Shown one piece after another: positions 55,201 through 64,000 of a stretch of DNA of 64,000 nt. The notes beneath the pieces were generated by a model that had not been told where the DNA came from, ran no database searches, and saw only the letters and a program-made list of their open reading frames with translations. Where the stretch lies: the NCBI GenBank assembly GCA_036346375.1, contig CM070508.1, positions 10,286,852-10,350,851 of the forward strand. Direction: 5' to 3'. The stretch is from Guadua angustifolia (Eukaryota; Streptophyta; Magnoliopsida; Poales; Poaceae). Position 1 is the first letter of the stretch; each line of letters opens with the position of its first letter. The position numbers and the translations under genes were made by a program.

Positions 55201-55616
55201 GACATTCGGCATAACATGGGTGGCATTCGTGGTGCATCCCTCTTTCCCCATAGCATCCGGTCAACCACTGGCAAGGTCCGGCCAGCTCGAATGTCTGATC
55301 CAGGGCATCCCTCTCAAATGGCAGTCGACACTACACCAACAATGGCAGAACCAATGGGCACTTCTCTGGGGATTCCAATGGATCTCACTCGCGCAATGGT
55401 GGCAGCTCAACCGATTCGCTAGACCGGGGAATCATCGGAACCAAGGAAACACTGAGCGAGCTGGATATTTACGGCAGCTCTGGCTACGAGGCGATGCTGC
55501 TGAGGGAGGACGTGAAGAACACGAGCTGGTTGCATGGCTTCGACGACAAGCCCGACCAGAGCCCGTTGTTCGACCACCGGTTTGAGCCGCTCCCGGAGCC
55601 GTTCAGCCCGCTATGA
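55201..55616 (+). pseudogene. Exon 4 (last) of the Ser/Pro-rich gene
   Basis: The acceptor is CTTGTGATAG. It reads DIRHNMGGIRGASLFPHSIRS and ARMSDPGHP, then shifts near 55315 to SNGSRHYTNNGRTNGHFSGD, and ends DIYGSSGYEAMLLREDVKNTSW, LHGFDDKPDQSPLFDHRFEP and LPEPFSPL with TGA at 55614-55616. The C-terminal block is the family's most diagnostic part and is intact, which suggests the break may be recent or artificial. Confidence 0.87.
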
Positions 55617-57174
55617 CGGCCGCTGCTGCCTGTGAAGGTGCTCTCGTCACTTGTTGTTTCTGTTCCTTCATTGCAAGTTGTTTCTGTTCCTTTGATATGT
55701 TTCTGCTTGGTTGGTTCTGGTTCCGTCCGTCCTTTTTTTCCTGGAACTGATGAGACGGAGAGAATGCGGGGTCTGGCTCCCTTAATATATTATCGCTGGA
55801 GGGTCGGTCTCCACAATATTGTTGTACTCGAAATCGAAAAGTACATAAACTGAGAAACAGTGAACATTTGTAACTTGTAAGTTATTGTATTGGCCTTGGA
55901 TGCTTATGAGATCATGCCATACGCCTGAACTCGTAACCCATTGCTTGTACTGTACACTCGGGTCTTCTTTTCTCTCTTTAGGGCCGGGAGCGCCAGGATG
56001 GCTTCGCAGTTGACACCAAGGCCATCCTGACAACGCAAGACAGAGAGAAGAAGCGGATCACCGGCAGAGCGGCGGCAAATAGAGGCGTGCCACGGTGGCA
56101 GTGTCCGTAGGCGAGCCGGCTCCGGTCGTGTGCACGCTTACGTGGCCTCGTCACTCATTTTTATTCTGCAAATTTAGCTTCTATCTAAACAAAATTATAA
56201 AAATAGTTTTTTTTCTAACTCTGAAAGTAGCCGTGCTTTCCTAGTTCGGTAGGTAGGCGGGACCGTAACAACAATGTCCGTTGAGGCAGGTACCGCTTAC
56301 CCTAGGCTCAGCAGGCCCTTTCGCACTTCCCAGCTTAGCAGGACACCTCCCGGACAGCCACGGTCAATCTCAACCCAAGTATGGATGCACTAGTAGCGCA
56401 CCTCTGTGTTAGGCATGTGATTAAGAAATGGACGCACGCTCCAACAAAAGCCCCGGAGGTGTCCTACGTGCACGGGTAGTACGTAGATCCTTTCAAGTCT
56501 AGCGTGCTCAGTAGGTCCGTTACCTCGGTGATCCCGCTCCACCTGCAGACGCTATCGTTGTGGTTACAGCTACCTATCGAGCTAAGGCGCGTGGCGCTGC
56601 CTGCCTGCCTCTACGGTCAATAATAAAACTCTCTTTATAATTTTATTCGAATCGACCAAATTTGCATAAGGAAATGTGTTAGGAAGCCACATATGCCGAA
56701 GTTTCCTCTGGCACACGCCGCACGCACGACGGGCGCGAACCGAGGCGGCGACGCAGCGCGCACGGCACGGCACGGCACCCAGCGTACCCCGCTCTGCGTC
56801 GCGCGCCCTAGCGCGCGCCGTGAGGTGGTCCTGGACCCGGACTGCCGTGGCGATCGGTGCATAATTAAGGCCCATAAGCAGCAGCAAATGCAGCTTCTTT
56901 TCTCGCAACCAAGTGGATGCACCTTGTTACAGGCAGCGTGCATCGGCATGCAGAGACAACGAGTCGCTCTCCAAACGCACCCATCTGCATGCGGATCTGC
57001 TACCCGGAACCTTCGCATGAAATACTCCGGTAACTTTTTCTTTCTTCTCTGGGGTTATATTGACCTCCAGACAAATATTTACGAACAAGAGGTACGGCTA
57101 ATTAACCTAACCAAAATGTCTTTTGCACGTTCTTCTTTACTTTTGGCCGTCTCTTAAATGGCAATCACACAGTA
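55617..57174. other. 3' UTR and intergenic DNA
   Basis: The first 300 bases are T-rich and likely the 3' UTR of the Ser/Pro-rich gene. From 55980 to 56120 and from 56690 to 56870 the DNA is GC-rich (tandem GCACG and CGCGC words), with overlapping ORFs on both strands and no recognisable domain. No gene can be supported. Confidence 0.5.
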
Positions 57175-57488
57175 GGCGTGTATAATAATATGATATCAAC
57201 TGCCTATATGTTTTGCCACGTAAGATATTTGACGATATGAAAGAGAGAGAAAGAGGAGAGAGTATAGCTATCTCTTCGTGAAAAGATGACCATATAGACA
57301 ATATAAAACACCATTACGTGAGTTATTGTCTATAATAAACACTTTTTCATATCATAATTAAATTATTGTAAAATCTTATAGAGACAACCTTAAGATGATA
57401 TATATTGTACAAGTTTTCTTTAGGTTTGTTTTTAGATGACACAAGAATAGTATATAAACATCAGTCGTCTCTACTATTATACATGCTC
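57175..57488. mobile_element. MITE family copy A
   Basis: Left end GCGTGTATAATAATATG and right end (reverse complement) GAGCATGTATAATAGTAG are inverted repeats. It is collinear with copies at 57492 and 63055: all have ATCTCTTCGTGAA-like, GAGTTATTGTCTATAATAAA-like and AGAGACAACCTTAA-like segments in the same order. About 314 bp, non-coding. Target duplication not resolved. Confidence 0.85.
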
Positions 57489-57683
57489 TACGGGTATGTA
57501 CAATAGTGTGATGTCAACTGCCTAGCATGTAAGATTTCTGCTGATACGAGGGAGAGAGAAGGAGAAGAGAGTGTGTAGTTATCTCTTTATAAAGAGATGG
57601 CCAAGCCCATAAATTTAGGGTATATAGACAACTCAAAACACCATTATATTAGTTATTGTATATAACAAACATTTTTCTATAAT

Positions 57684-58314
57684 TATTAGCACCAAAATTT
57701 GGCAAAATATGCAGTTGATTTGTAAAGCTAAGTTAAAATGGGATGTTTAGCCGATATCGGTTTAAATAAGGAATCTTATCTTATAGAGATTGAGGCTGAC
57801 ACGATTTATGATTCACAATGAATCAGAGAAGGATACGATTGGCTTGCGCACTATAAAAAGGGGACCTGAAGCAAGCGAAAAAAAAAGATATTTTATCTAC
57901 TTTTCCTGTTAACTATGAGTAGCTCTTATAATTTAGACTTTGTAATTCATTCTTGATCAATTAAGTTGTGCATCGTCGATTGTTGATCATCTTCGATTAT
58001 GTCAATTTACCCAGGTTTGCTTTTCTCTGATCTCGCTGTGCATCGCCTTTTTTGGAAAAATATGCCTTTATCAAAACTATCTAATCAGCTTTAAAAAGTT
58101 GTTTAGACTTACCGTTACTTATGATTTAATCAACTAAATAACTGTTTAGATAGGTCTTCATTGAGAAAACCTAATCGGCTAATATAGCTGTTTAGATTAT
58201 AATTTTCTTGCCGATTGCAGGATCAAATCGACTGGCATGTCTCGGACCAAAATAAACCGGTGTTTGCATGTGTTTGAGCCAATCAAATCCTTCATCACAC
58301 TTTCAGCGCCAACA
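57684..58314 (+). repeat. Gypsy (second copy) 5' LTR
   Basis: Starts TATTAGCACC (TGTTAGCACC in the other LTR) and ends CAGCGCCAACA. A TATA box (CACTATAAAAAGGGGAC) lies at 57850-57866, with TATAAAA at 57852-57858. Following the LTR, a clear tRNA complement was not recognised. Confidence 0.88.
57852..57858 (+). promoter_or_regulatory. LTR TATA box
   Basis: TATAAAA followed by AGGGGACCTGAAGC is conserved in the right LTR at 61161-61167 (AGGGGACTTGAAGC), and in a weaker form in the minus-strand gypsy LTRs. It is the likely core promoter of the element. Confidence 0.7.
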
Positions 58315-59000
58315 CACTTTTCGTACACCAGGTGGAACAAACTGTCTTCTTTCGGGAATTCAATTCCCCTGTTCGATGTCAACTCTGATGCTATAATCGT
58401 CCCAACACTGGATGATTTGACACCTGAACAACGTAAGGAGATTGAAAATCAGAAAACTGCGCTTAAGGAGATGGTGTCGAATTGTTGTCAAAAGACTCAA
58501 CATGGCATTACTTAGAAGATCGTGCTTCCGATCATCGATCCCTTTAACAACTCGAAAACTACTGGTGCATCGATAAGCCAACACATGCCTACACAAGCTG
58601 AATTATCCACTATGATTAATCAATCTGTGCACCATGCTTTAATCAATCAATCGCCGACTTTGGTAACTACTCTTAAGCCGATGATAGCCAATAATGTTAA
58701 AACCGTAGCTCAAGAGTTAGCATCGGTTGGAAATTTGCTCGATCCGATGCAAATGTTGCCACTTATCCGGTCTATTCAATACCGGCAAATACACATAATT
58801 CTGGTCTGATGGCCGATCCTAAACCATCGGTTCCAACACCAACTCTGATGCTGACCCAGCCTACCGTGACTCTACCACATGATTCGGATACGAATGCGAT
58901 CCCACATTATTATGCGCATACTAATGGCGCCAAGTTGGACTCTCAAGCCAGTTTACCGCTGTTGGCCTTGTTTTACATTTTTTCACACTTGGCTCCATAG
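58315..59000 (+). pseudogene. Gypsy gag N-terminal region
   Basis: The frame reads WNKLSSFGNSIPLFDVNSDAIIVPTLDDL, then TPEQRKEIENQKTALKEMVSNC. An in-frame TAG at 58513-58515 interrupts it; the same frame continues with PTQAELSTMINQSVHHALINQSPTLV. A further frame at 58809-59000 is Pro/Thr-rich. This is the poorly conserved leader of gypsy gag; the capsid core is missing. An upstream ATG at 58237 lies within the LTR and need not be the real start. Confidence 0.7.
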
Positions 59001-59931
59001 CCGATAGAGCCTCAGGTATGCCCACAATACCGTGAGATGATCCCACAAAGTAATATGGCCTCATACAGGGTTGTGACGTACTTGGAGCCTTTTGTCCTAT
59101 TGCTAGAGCCGATGACCAGAAGATCCAACGTCGGCTATGAACGCCTAAATAACACACAACTCCCACCTGTACCATATTTAGTCTGAGTTATCGGCTCGGG
59201 TGTAAGACTTGGGAAGAAATCCAGAATGATAGCTGATATTGTACATTCTTCAAGATACAAGGCAAAAGAGATAGCTGACCACCATTCACGGAACATTGTT
59301 GATCATTGGCTGTGAAGTACAAAATGAGGAAGTTTCTGGAGTTGGAGTTCGTTGGCTATATGAAGCACAATTTCTCCTGATGAAGCCCGATGAATTCAGT
59401 CTCTGATCGTAACTGACTAAGGAGGCTCAAAGTTGGGGGAATTTATCCAAAACCTAGCTGCCTCGCTATATTGCTCGATGATAAAACTCATATGATGGTT
59501 GAAATATTTGACCCTTTCAGTGCAAGTCGACAAAAAGCACACTTGGAGATATGAAGATTTTGTATAAATCCCATGTACCCTCGGGCATTTCATTGTTGTC
59601 ACTGCTAGATGAAGGAAAGAATGGTAGGGATAGCTGTCGGCTTCTTTGTAACTAAATAAATCCTTCTGACGATCTTCATAATCAAGCTAAAAAAAGAAAG
59701 CCAGATATTTTTTTGCGTCGATGGGCGAAATTTGGACTCCTCACAAGAACATTGAATAATTTTTTCGCCAAAGGATCGATTATTCCTATACTCCACTTCC
59801 TGATCTTCTGGGGTGCCTTCAAGTGGGAAAGGAGTTACTTCAGCTAGATTGATTTTAAATGGTCGACTAAAGATGCAATAAAACTAGGTCTGTGTGAACC
59901 ACAACGGGCCACCCACATTGCCGACTATATA
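59001..59931. other. Gypsy interior, deletion junction region
   Basis: Between gag and the antisense ORF I see only short broken frames. Somewhere here the pol region was lost. A minus-strand frame at 59605-59796 could belong to the antisense protein. Confidence 0.45.
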
Positions 59932-60550
59932 TCACCCCATTCCGGTATGAAGCCAACAACGTATTATATGCATCATCTGGAACACGGCACCAAGGAACAT
60001 CTTTCCTTGAGTTAGCCGACGGCCTTCTACCAATTGCTTTGCTATGACTTGGTACACTTGAGTGGGTCCTAGCAAAACACTACAGAACCGAAATCGTTCA
60101 AGCCACATGTTCAAAAAAGTTATATGCTCTTTATCAAATACTGGCCTGATTCCTTTGTTATCATACATATATTTGATCCAGCCCTCTCCTTTGATTGAAA
60201 TTAGTTTATGCTGTGGTTTGGCAGTAAAAGCCGACAGCTGATCTCCATCCGACCTTAAGCAACAGAGCTGTGCCACGTCAAGCAGAGTTGGGCTGATGGG
60301 GCCTATTTTGAACATAAAAGCGTTGAATGTGTCCGATTAGAAATAACACATTGTGGCCACTAAAGGATAATTGGCTAAGGAGAGAAGAAGGCACCCAGCT
60401 ATGCCCATCTATTCCCATTGCGGTATTTTTTTCTATTGCCACCCAATTGAACCAATCTCTCCAATCCTTTAGCGTTGTCGTCCAGGCTCTAAAACTTTTG
60501 CTATATCCCTCAATATTATATTCTGGAGCATGAAGGGAAAGTCTAGGCAC
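59932..60550 (-). pseudogene. Antisense plant-mobile-domain-like ORF (second copy)
   Basis: The frame 60278-60550 reads MPRLSLHAPEYNIEGYSKS, RAWTTTLKDWRDWFNWV and HSWVPSSLLSQLSFSGHN. The frame 59932-60315 reads KIGPISPTLLDVAQLCCLRS, DGDQLSAFTAKPQHKL, FLNMWLERFRFCSVLLGP and GKMFLGAVFQMMHII. PTLLDVAQL...DGD is the plant mobile domain pattern. It lies between the deletion junction and the 3' LTR and points against gag, exactly as in the other gypsy copy. One frame break separates the two pieces. This copy is better preserved than that at 26740-28610. Confidence 0.78.
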
Positions 60551-60991
60551 ATCTTGTTCTATTATAGCTGATGGATCTAGGTGTCCAAACAGTTCTAAGT
60601 AATATTGACCTTCACAATAGGGAACAGGAGTATATACCTACTTGGGATCCATTGATGTTTAGCTGACGATGATAGAAGCTAGCAATGCTGAGGTTGGGGA
60701 TAAAGGCACTGAAATTGGAAGTAAGAAGCAAGCCGTGATGAAGGTGTCGAGAATCAATAGCTGTGAAAATGACAGAAGTGAATGGTGGTATTTATAGGGG
60801 TAAACCCGGTGGCATTGGTGGGTAATTTCTTCAAACTTTTGGAACAGTTATGGTGAAAGATGGTGCGTTCACACGATTTATGACGCAATAAATAGAGCAG
60901 TTACCAAATACAATGGTCAAAAATAATTCATGAATAAGCTGATGAAAAGATTTTTAGTAGATAACATGTTATCTCTAAAAAATGGGGCATT

Positions 60992-61635
60992 TGTTAGCAC
61001 CAAATTTTTGGCAAGATATGCAGTTGATTTGTAAAGTTAAGTTAAAATTTGATATTTAGCCAATATCGGTTTAAATAAGGAATCTTATCTTATAGAGACT
61101 GAGGCCGATACGATTTATGATTTACAGCAGAACAGAGAAGGATACAATCAGCCTGCACGCTATAAAAAGGGGACTTGAAGCGAGCCAGAAAAAACGGTAA
61201 TCAATCAAACAATTCGCATCTACTTTTTCTATCAACTATGAGTAGCTCTTGTAATTTAGACTTTGTAATTCATTTTTTATCAATAAAGTTGCACATCTTT
61301 GATTGTTGATCATTTTTTATTACGCCAATTTACCCTGGTTTGCTTTTCTCTGATCTTGTTATGCATCAGCTTTTTTGAGAAAATCTGTCTCTATCAAAAC
61401 TATCTAATCAGCTTCAACAAGCTGTTTAGACTTATCGTTACTTATGATTTAATCGGCTAAATAGCGTTTAGATCAGGTCTTCATTGAGAAAACCTAATTG
61501 ACTGATATAGCTGTTTAGGTATAATTTTCTTGCCGATTGCAGAATCAAATCGGCTGGCACACCTCAGATCAAAATAAACCCGGTGTTTACGTGTGCTTGA
61601 GTCGATTAAATCCTTCGTCATATTTTTTTACGCCA
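60992..61635 (+). repeat. Gypsy (second copy) 3' LTR
   Basis: Starts TGTTAGCACCAAATTTTTGG. The TATA box is at 61161-61167, and AATAAAG, a possible polyadenylation signal, lies near 61281. It ends TTTACGCCA directly at the ATAAT duplication. Confidence 0.88.
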
Positions 61636-61790
61636 ATAATACCATAATTAAAAGATTGTGAGGTCTCATAGAGACAAGTTTAATAGACAAGCTATTGTAG
61701 AAGTTGTTTTTAGTTTTATCACTAAATCACGTAGAAAAATATGTATACAGCATTCCATATTCCTTTGTTATTGTAGACGCTTTAAAGGTC

Positions 61791-63054
61791 TAAATTGACG
61801 ATTGCATGCGACCTAAACAAACGATGGTCCGTACATGCATGCTGCGCTCTCCGTTAGTTCAGTTCCTGCACGTGAGGACCCTAGCAAATGCGCCGATCAC
61901 ATCACTCGTGTGTGTTGCAAGTCCTCAGCCTCTCTGACCTCCTCGACAAGCAGACGTCAGCTAAGTACAAGCGCCTCGTCCATCGCACTATCATGATGAC
62001 TGACAGGGGCAAGCAACCATTGGCACGGTGCCTTGTTCAGGGTTCAGACTTCAGACATCATCGGAGTCCTGCAACGCCGCGACTGCTCAATCGGATCGAT
62101 CACATGCATCACTATTACGAAAACAACAAAAAAAGCAAAAGACCAAACAAAACAAGTCGCAGAATTTTCGGATCATTATTTTTTTCTGAACTTTTGTGCG
62201 TGTGCGCGCACTGGCGAGTAGTAGCAAACCATGACTTAGCGATTGGCAGGAAAAGACATTGGTGCGTACCGTGTGTGACGACGGTGTCGATGTGCTGATC
62301 ATGTGTTGATCATCATCTAAAATTTTTACAGTAATATCATAAATATGTCAAGAATCTCTACAAAAAATTTCAAAATTTTCTAACGTCGTTTGTACTATTT
62401 TTCATCCGGTTCAAACTTGCTGATCAACGTTTCATCGAGACAGTATCAATGTTTGAATTTTTGAAAAATCCACAGAACTAATAATCACCTGAAAATTTTA
62501 TAAGAACATCTCTAATGTGTTAGGAACCTACAAAAAAAATTCAAAATTTTTCGACATCGTTTGAAACAATTTTCAGTCAGTGCATTTTGTCCGAAATTTC
62601 GGGTAGTTTCGGCGAATTTCGGGGTAATTTCAGCGAAATTTCGAAAATTTTGGTGCAAGACAAACCGGATTTGAATTTTGCTTTTTGAATTTTGAATGTA
62701 CTTCGGCCGAAATTACCGAATTTCGTCCGAAATTTCAGATTTCGGCTGGGTCCGAATTTTTGGCCAAAACGAAAATTTGATCCCTGCCAGTGACCACCAG
62801 CCTAAATGATTGCGATGTCTGCACAAAGTTGGATTTAATTGCAAGATCTCAAGATAGCTAATGACATCATAATTGATGCTTGCTGCGTGGACCCTTCTAT
62901 GGATCGAAGCAGTACCGTTTGGTTCCCTAGCTACCACGTACCAGTAGGTCCAGTACCACCCCGTTAGTTAACCGCGTGGCGTACGCACAACAACAATTCA
63001 ATTACCTGCCTACTTCGACAAGCTAATTAATCCAGTGATTATTTTGTAGTGTCA
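61791..63054. other. Intergenic DNA; TTTCGG-rich repeat at about 62570-62790
   Basis: At 61860-62300 there are overlapping ORFs without a recognisable domain. From 62570 to 62790 the sequence is full of GAAATTTCG and TTTCGGC words and ends GAAAATTTGATCCC. This resembles the right end of the inverted-repeat element at 13038-17235. No gene is supported. Confidence 0.45.
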
Positions 63055-63357
63055 GAACATGCATAATAGTGTGAAATCAGTCGTCTATATACTTTGCTAC
63101 GTAAAATTTTTACTGACATAAGGGGAGAAAAGGAGGAGTGCGAGTATAGCTGTCTCTTCGTGAAGAGATGATCATATAAACATCATAAATCACTATTATA
63201 TGAGTTATTGTCTATAATAAATACTTTTCTTGTACCATAATTAAAAGTTCATAAGATTTCATTGAGACAACCTTAAATGTTATCTATTCTCGAAGTTATT
63301 TTTAATTTTGTCCTTAAATAATATAGATAAGCATATAGGCAACTATTGTATATGCTC
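63055..63357. mobile_element. MITE family copy C
   Basis: Left end GAACATGCATAATAGTGTG and right end (reverse complement) GAGCATATACAATAGTTG are inverted repeats. It is uninterrupted and collinear with copies A and B. About 303 bp. Confidence 0.85.
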
Positions 63358-64000
63358 ATAGTGCACAGTACGTACAACGTTCTCTAATTCAGAAGATGCT
63401 ATATAGCCTCGATTAGTTCGAGTCAAGGGCTCGTTTGGAACATGAAAACTGTGAAATTCCTGCGCTCCAATCGGCCTATATTGTGTTTATTCATCCAAAA
63501 CATGCCACCACGGCAGACCAAAGAATGTTTGAGTCGGCTACCAATACAAGAACAAACGGAAGACAAAACACCAGCCCGCGAAATGGCTATACAAGAGCAA
63601 CATCAAGTTTTATCCAGCGACAAACTAGAAAAATTTATATGGGTATACACGCTTCACACGTATAACTCTATAGTCTAGTAAAATAATTCATAATATCATA
63701 AATTCAACATATATATTTTAAATTTGTTCAAAGCATGATATAAATAGTTCTAAGATCTTTAAAATCCCAAACCATTGGAATCGAAATAAGTTCAATCAAC
63801 AACCCATCCTAAGGGTGAGCATTTTAAACCAAAACCGAATTACCGAATTAACCGATCATTTCTATTTTTTGGCTTTTGGTTCAATTTTTGTTTTGGTATA
63901 ATTCGATTTTCGGTATTCGGTTCGGTTTTTTGCTTTCAAAAACTGAAATAACCGAAAAGCCCATGTACAATACTACTTTTATAATATTCTTCATAAAGCT
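63358..64000. other. Intergenic DNA with a truncated MITE at the window edge
   Basis: At about 63428 AAGGGCTCGTTTGGAAC resembles a Tourist-like left end, without a located right end. From 63810 the sequence TAAGGGTGAGCATTT is followed by many ACCGAA/TTCGGT words. This looks like the left end of a hAT-type MITE that continues beyond 64000. No gene is supported. Confidence 0.4.

Larger units (their letters stand above)
49412..55616 (+). pseudogene. Ser/Pro-rich plant protein gene (At2g40070/At3g09000-type), frames broken
   Basis: Four exons are recognisable: 49412-49458, 50658-50781, 51545-52717 and 55201-55616. The protein has an N-terminal GKNDYDW-LLTPPGTP motif across the first junction, a very long Ser/Thr/Pro-rich and basic middle with repeated SSTP and RPSTPNSR, the block PDFPNETPANLRTKLPERPLSAGRSRPG, the block NGFGRTISKNSLDMAIRHM, and a C-terminus DIYGSSGYEAMLLREDVKNTSWLH...FEPLPEPFSPL. 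This is the plant family often labelled proline-rich or endochitinase-like; the endochitinase label is only due to Ser/Thr repeats. Some members have been described as microtubule-associated. Frame breaks occur near 51625, 51828, 52590 and 55315, and the start is disturbed. Splice sites are all good, so a functional allele with assembly indels is possible. Intron 3 carries a copia-like insertion. Confidence 0.85.
57684..61635 (+). mobile_element. Internally deleted gypsy element, same family as 25678-48166
   Basis: LTRs at 57684-58314 and 60992-61635 align over most of their length. ATAAT at 57679-57683 and 61636-61640 is the target duplication; the right LTR lacks the last three bases (ACA). 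A polypurine tract AAAAAATGGGGCATT precedes the right LTR. The interior is only 2.7 kb: gag N-terminal region on the plus strand, then the antisense mobile-domain frame on the minus strand. Protease, reverse transcriptase, RNase H and integrase are absent. It shares TATA box, polypurine tract, gag start and antisense ORF with the minus-strand element at 25678-48166. Confidence 0.9.
57492..61790. mobile_element. MITE family copy B, split by the second gypsy element
   Basis: The left half is at 57492-57683 and the right half at 61636-61790. The two join as CTATAAT + ACCATAATTAAAAG, matching copy C (TTGTACCATAATTAAAAG). The split is filled by the gypsy element 57684-61635. Copy B lies directly beside copy A, only a few bases apart, in the same orientation. 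Confidence 0.85.

Noticed and set aside
56676..57157. ORF of 154 residues with a hydrophobic tail
   Set aside because: Starts in CG-repeat DNA, has shadow ORFs on the other strand, and shows no recognisable motif.
1..64000. tRNA, rRNA or integrated pararetrovirus sequence
   Set aside because: No cloverleaf, rRNA block or virus-type coat or movement protein motif was seen; reverse transcriptases here belong to LINE and gypsy elements.

Overview
This is plant nuclear DNA, most probably from a grass (Poaceae). The support is a DUF4220/DUF594 gene, a family much expanded in grasses, together with Tourist-, hAT-, MULE- and PIF-type elements, L1-type LINEs and nested LTR retrotransposons. I could not identify the species. 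No tRNA, rRNA, CRISPR array or bacterial-type operon was seen.

Layout. (1) 1-2682: AT-rich intergenic DNA with a foldback element and a GC-rich, promoter-like block. (2) 2683-11636: a hAT element lies next to a broken DUF4220-DUF594 gene. That gene is split by a minus-strand LINE, and the LINE is itself split by a hAT MITE and by a 3.1 kb PIF/Harbinger element with an exact TTA duplication. (3) 13038-17235: a terminal-inverted-repeat element carries a probable solo LTR and a second LINE, the latter with a perfect 15-bp target duplication. (4) 18.0-24.8 kb: a MITE belt with two Tourist elements, a hAT element with a perfect 8-bp duplication and several foldbacks, plus non-coding retroelement-like DNA. 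(5) 25678-48166: a minus-strand Ty3/gypsy element of Tat-like organisation. A complete minus-strand copia element (32679-43837, 2.7 kb LTRs, 5-bp duplication AAACC) sits between its protease and reverse transcriptase. The gypsy element has a plant-mobile-domain-like reading frame on the opposite strand between integrase and 3' LTR. (6) 48.2-55.6 kb: a Ser/Pro-rich gene of the family ending in a DIY...WLH...PLPEPF C-terminus. It has four recognisable exons, a MULE foldback in one intron, a copia-like insertion with a captured dioxygenase fragment in another, and several frameshifts. (7) 57.2-63.4 kb: three copies of one MITE family. The middle copy is split by a second, internally deleted gypsy element of the same family, in the opposite orientation, which also keeps the antisense mobile-domain frame.

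The two host genes are the only non-transposon genes I can support, and both have several frame breaks. These could be true decay or indel errors in the assembly. The main points of interest are the antisense mobile-domain frames kept in both gypsy copies, and the copia derivative, which lacks pol, has arrays of short interrupted palindromes in its LTRs and carries many copies of its own primer-binding-site junction motif in its interior.
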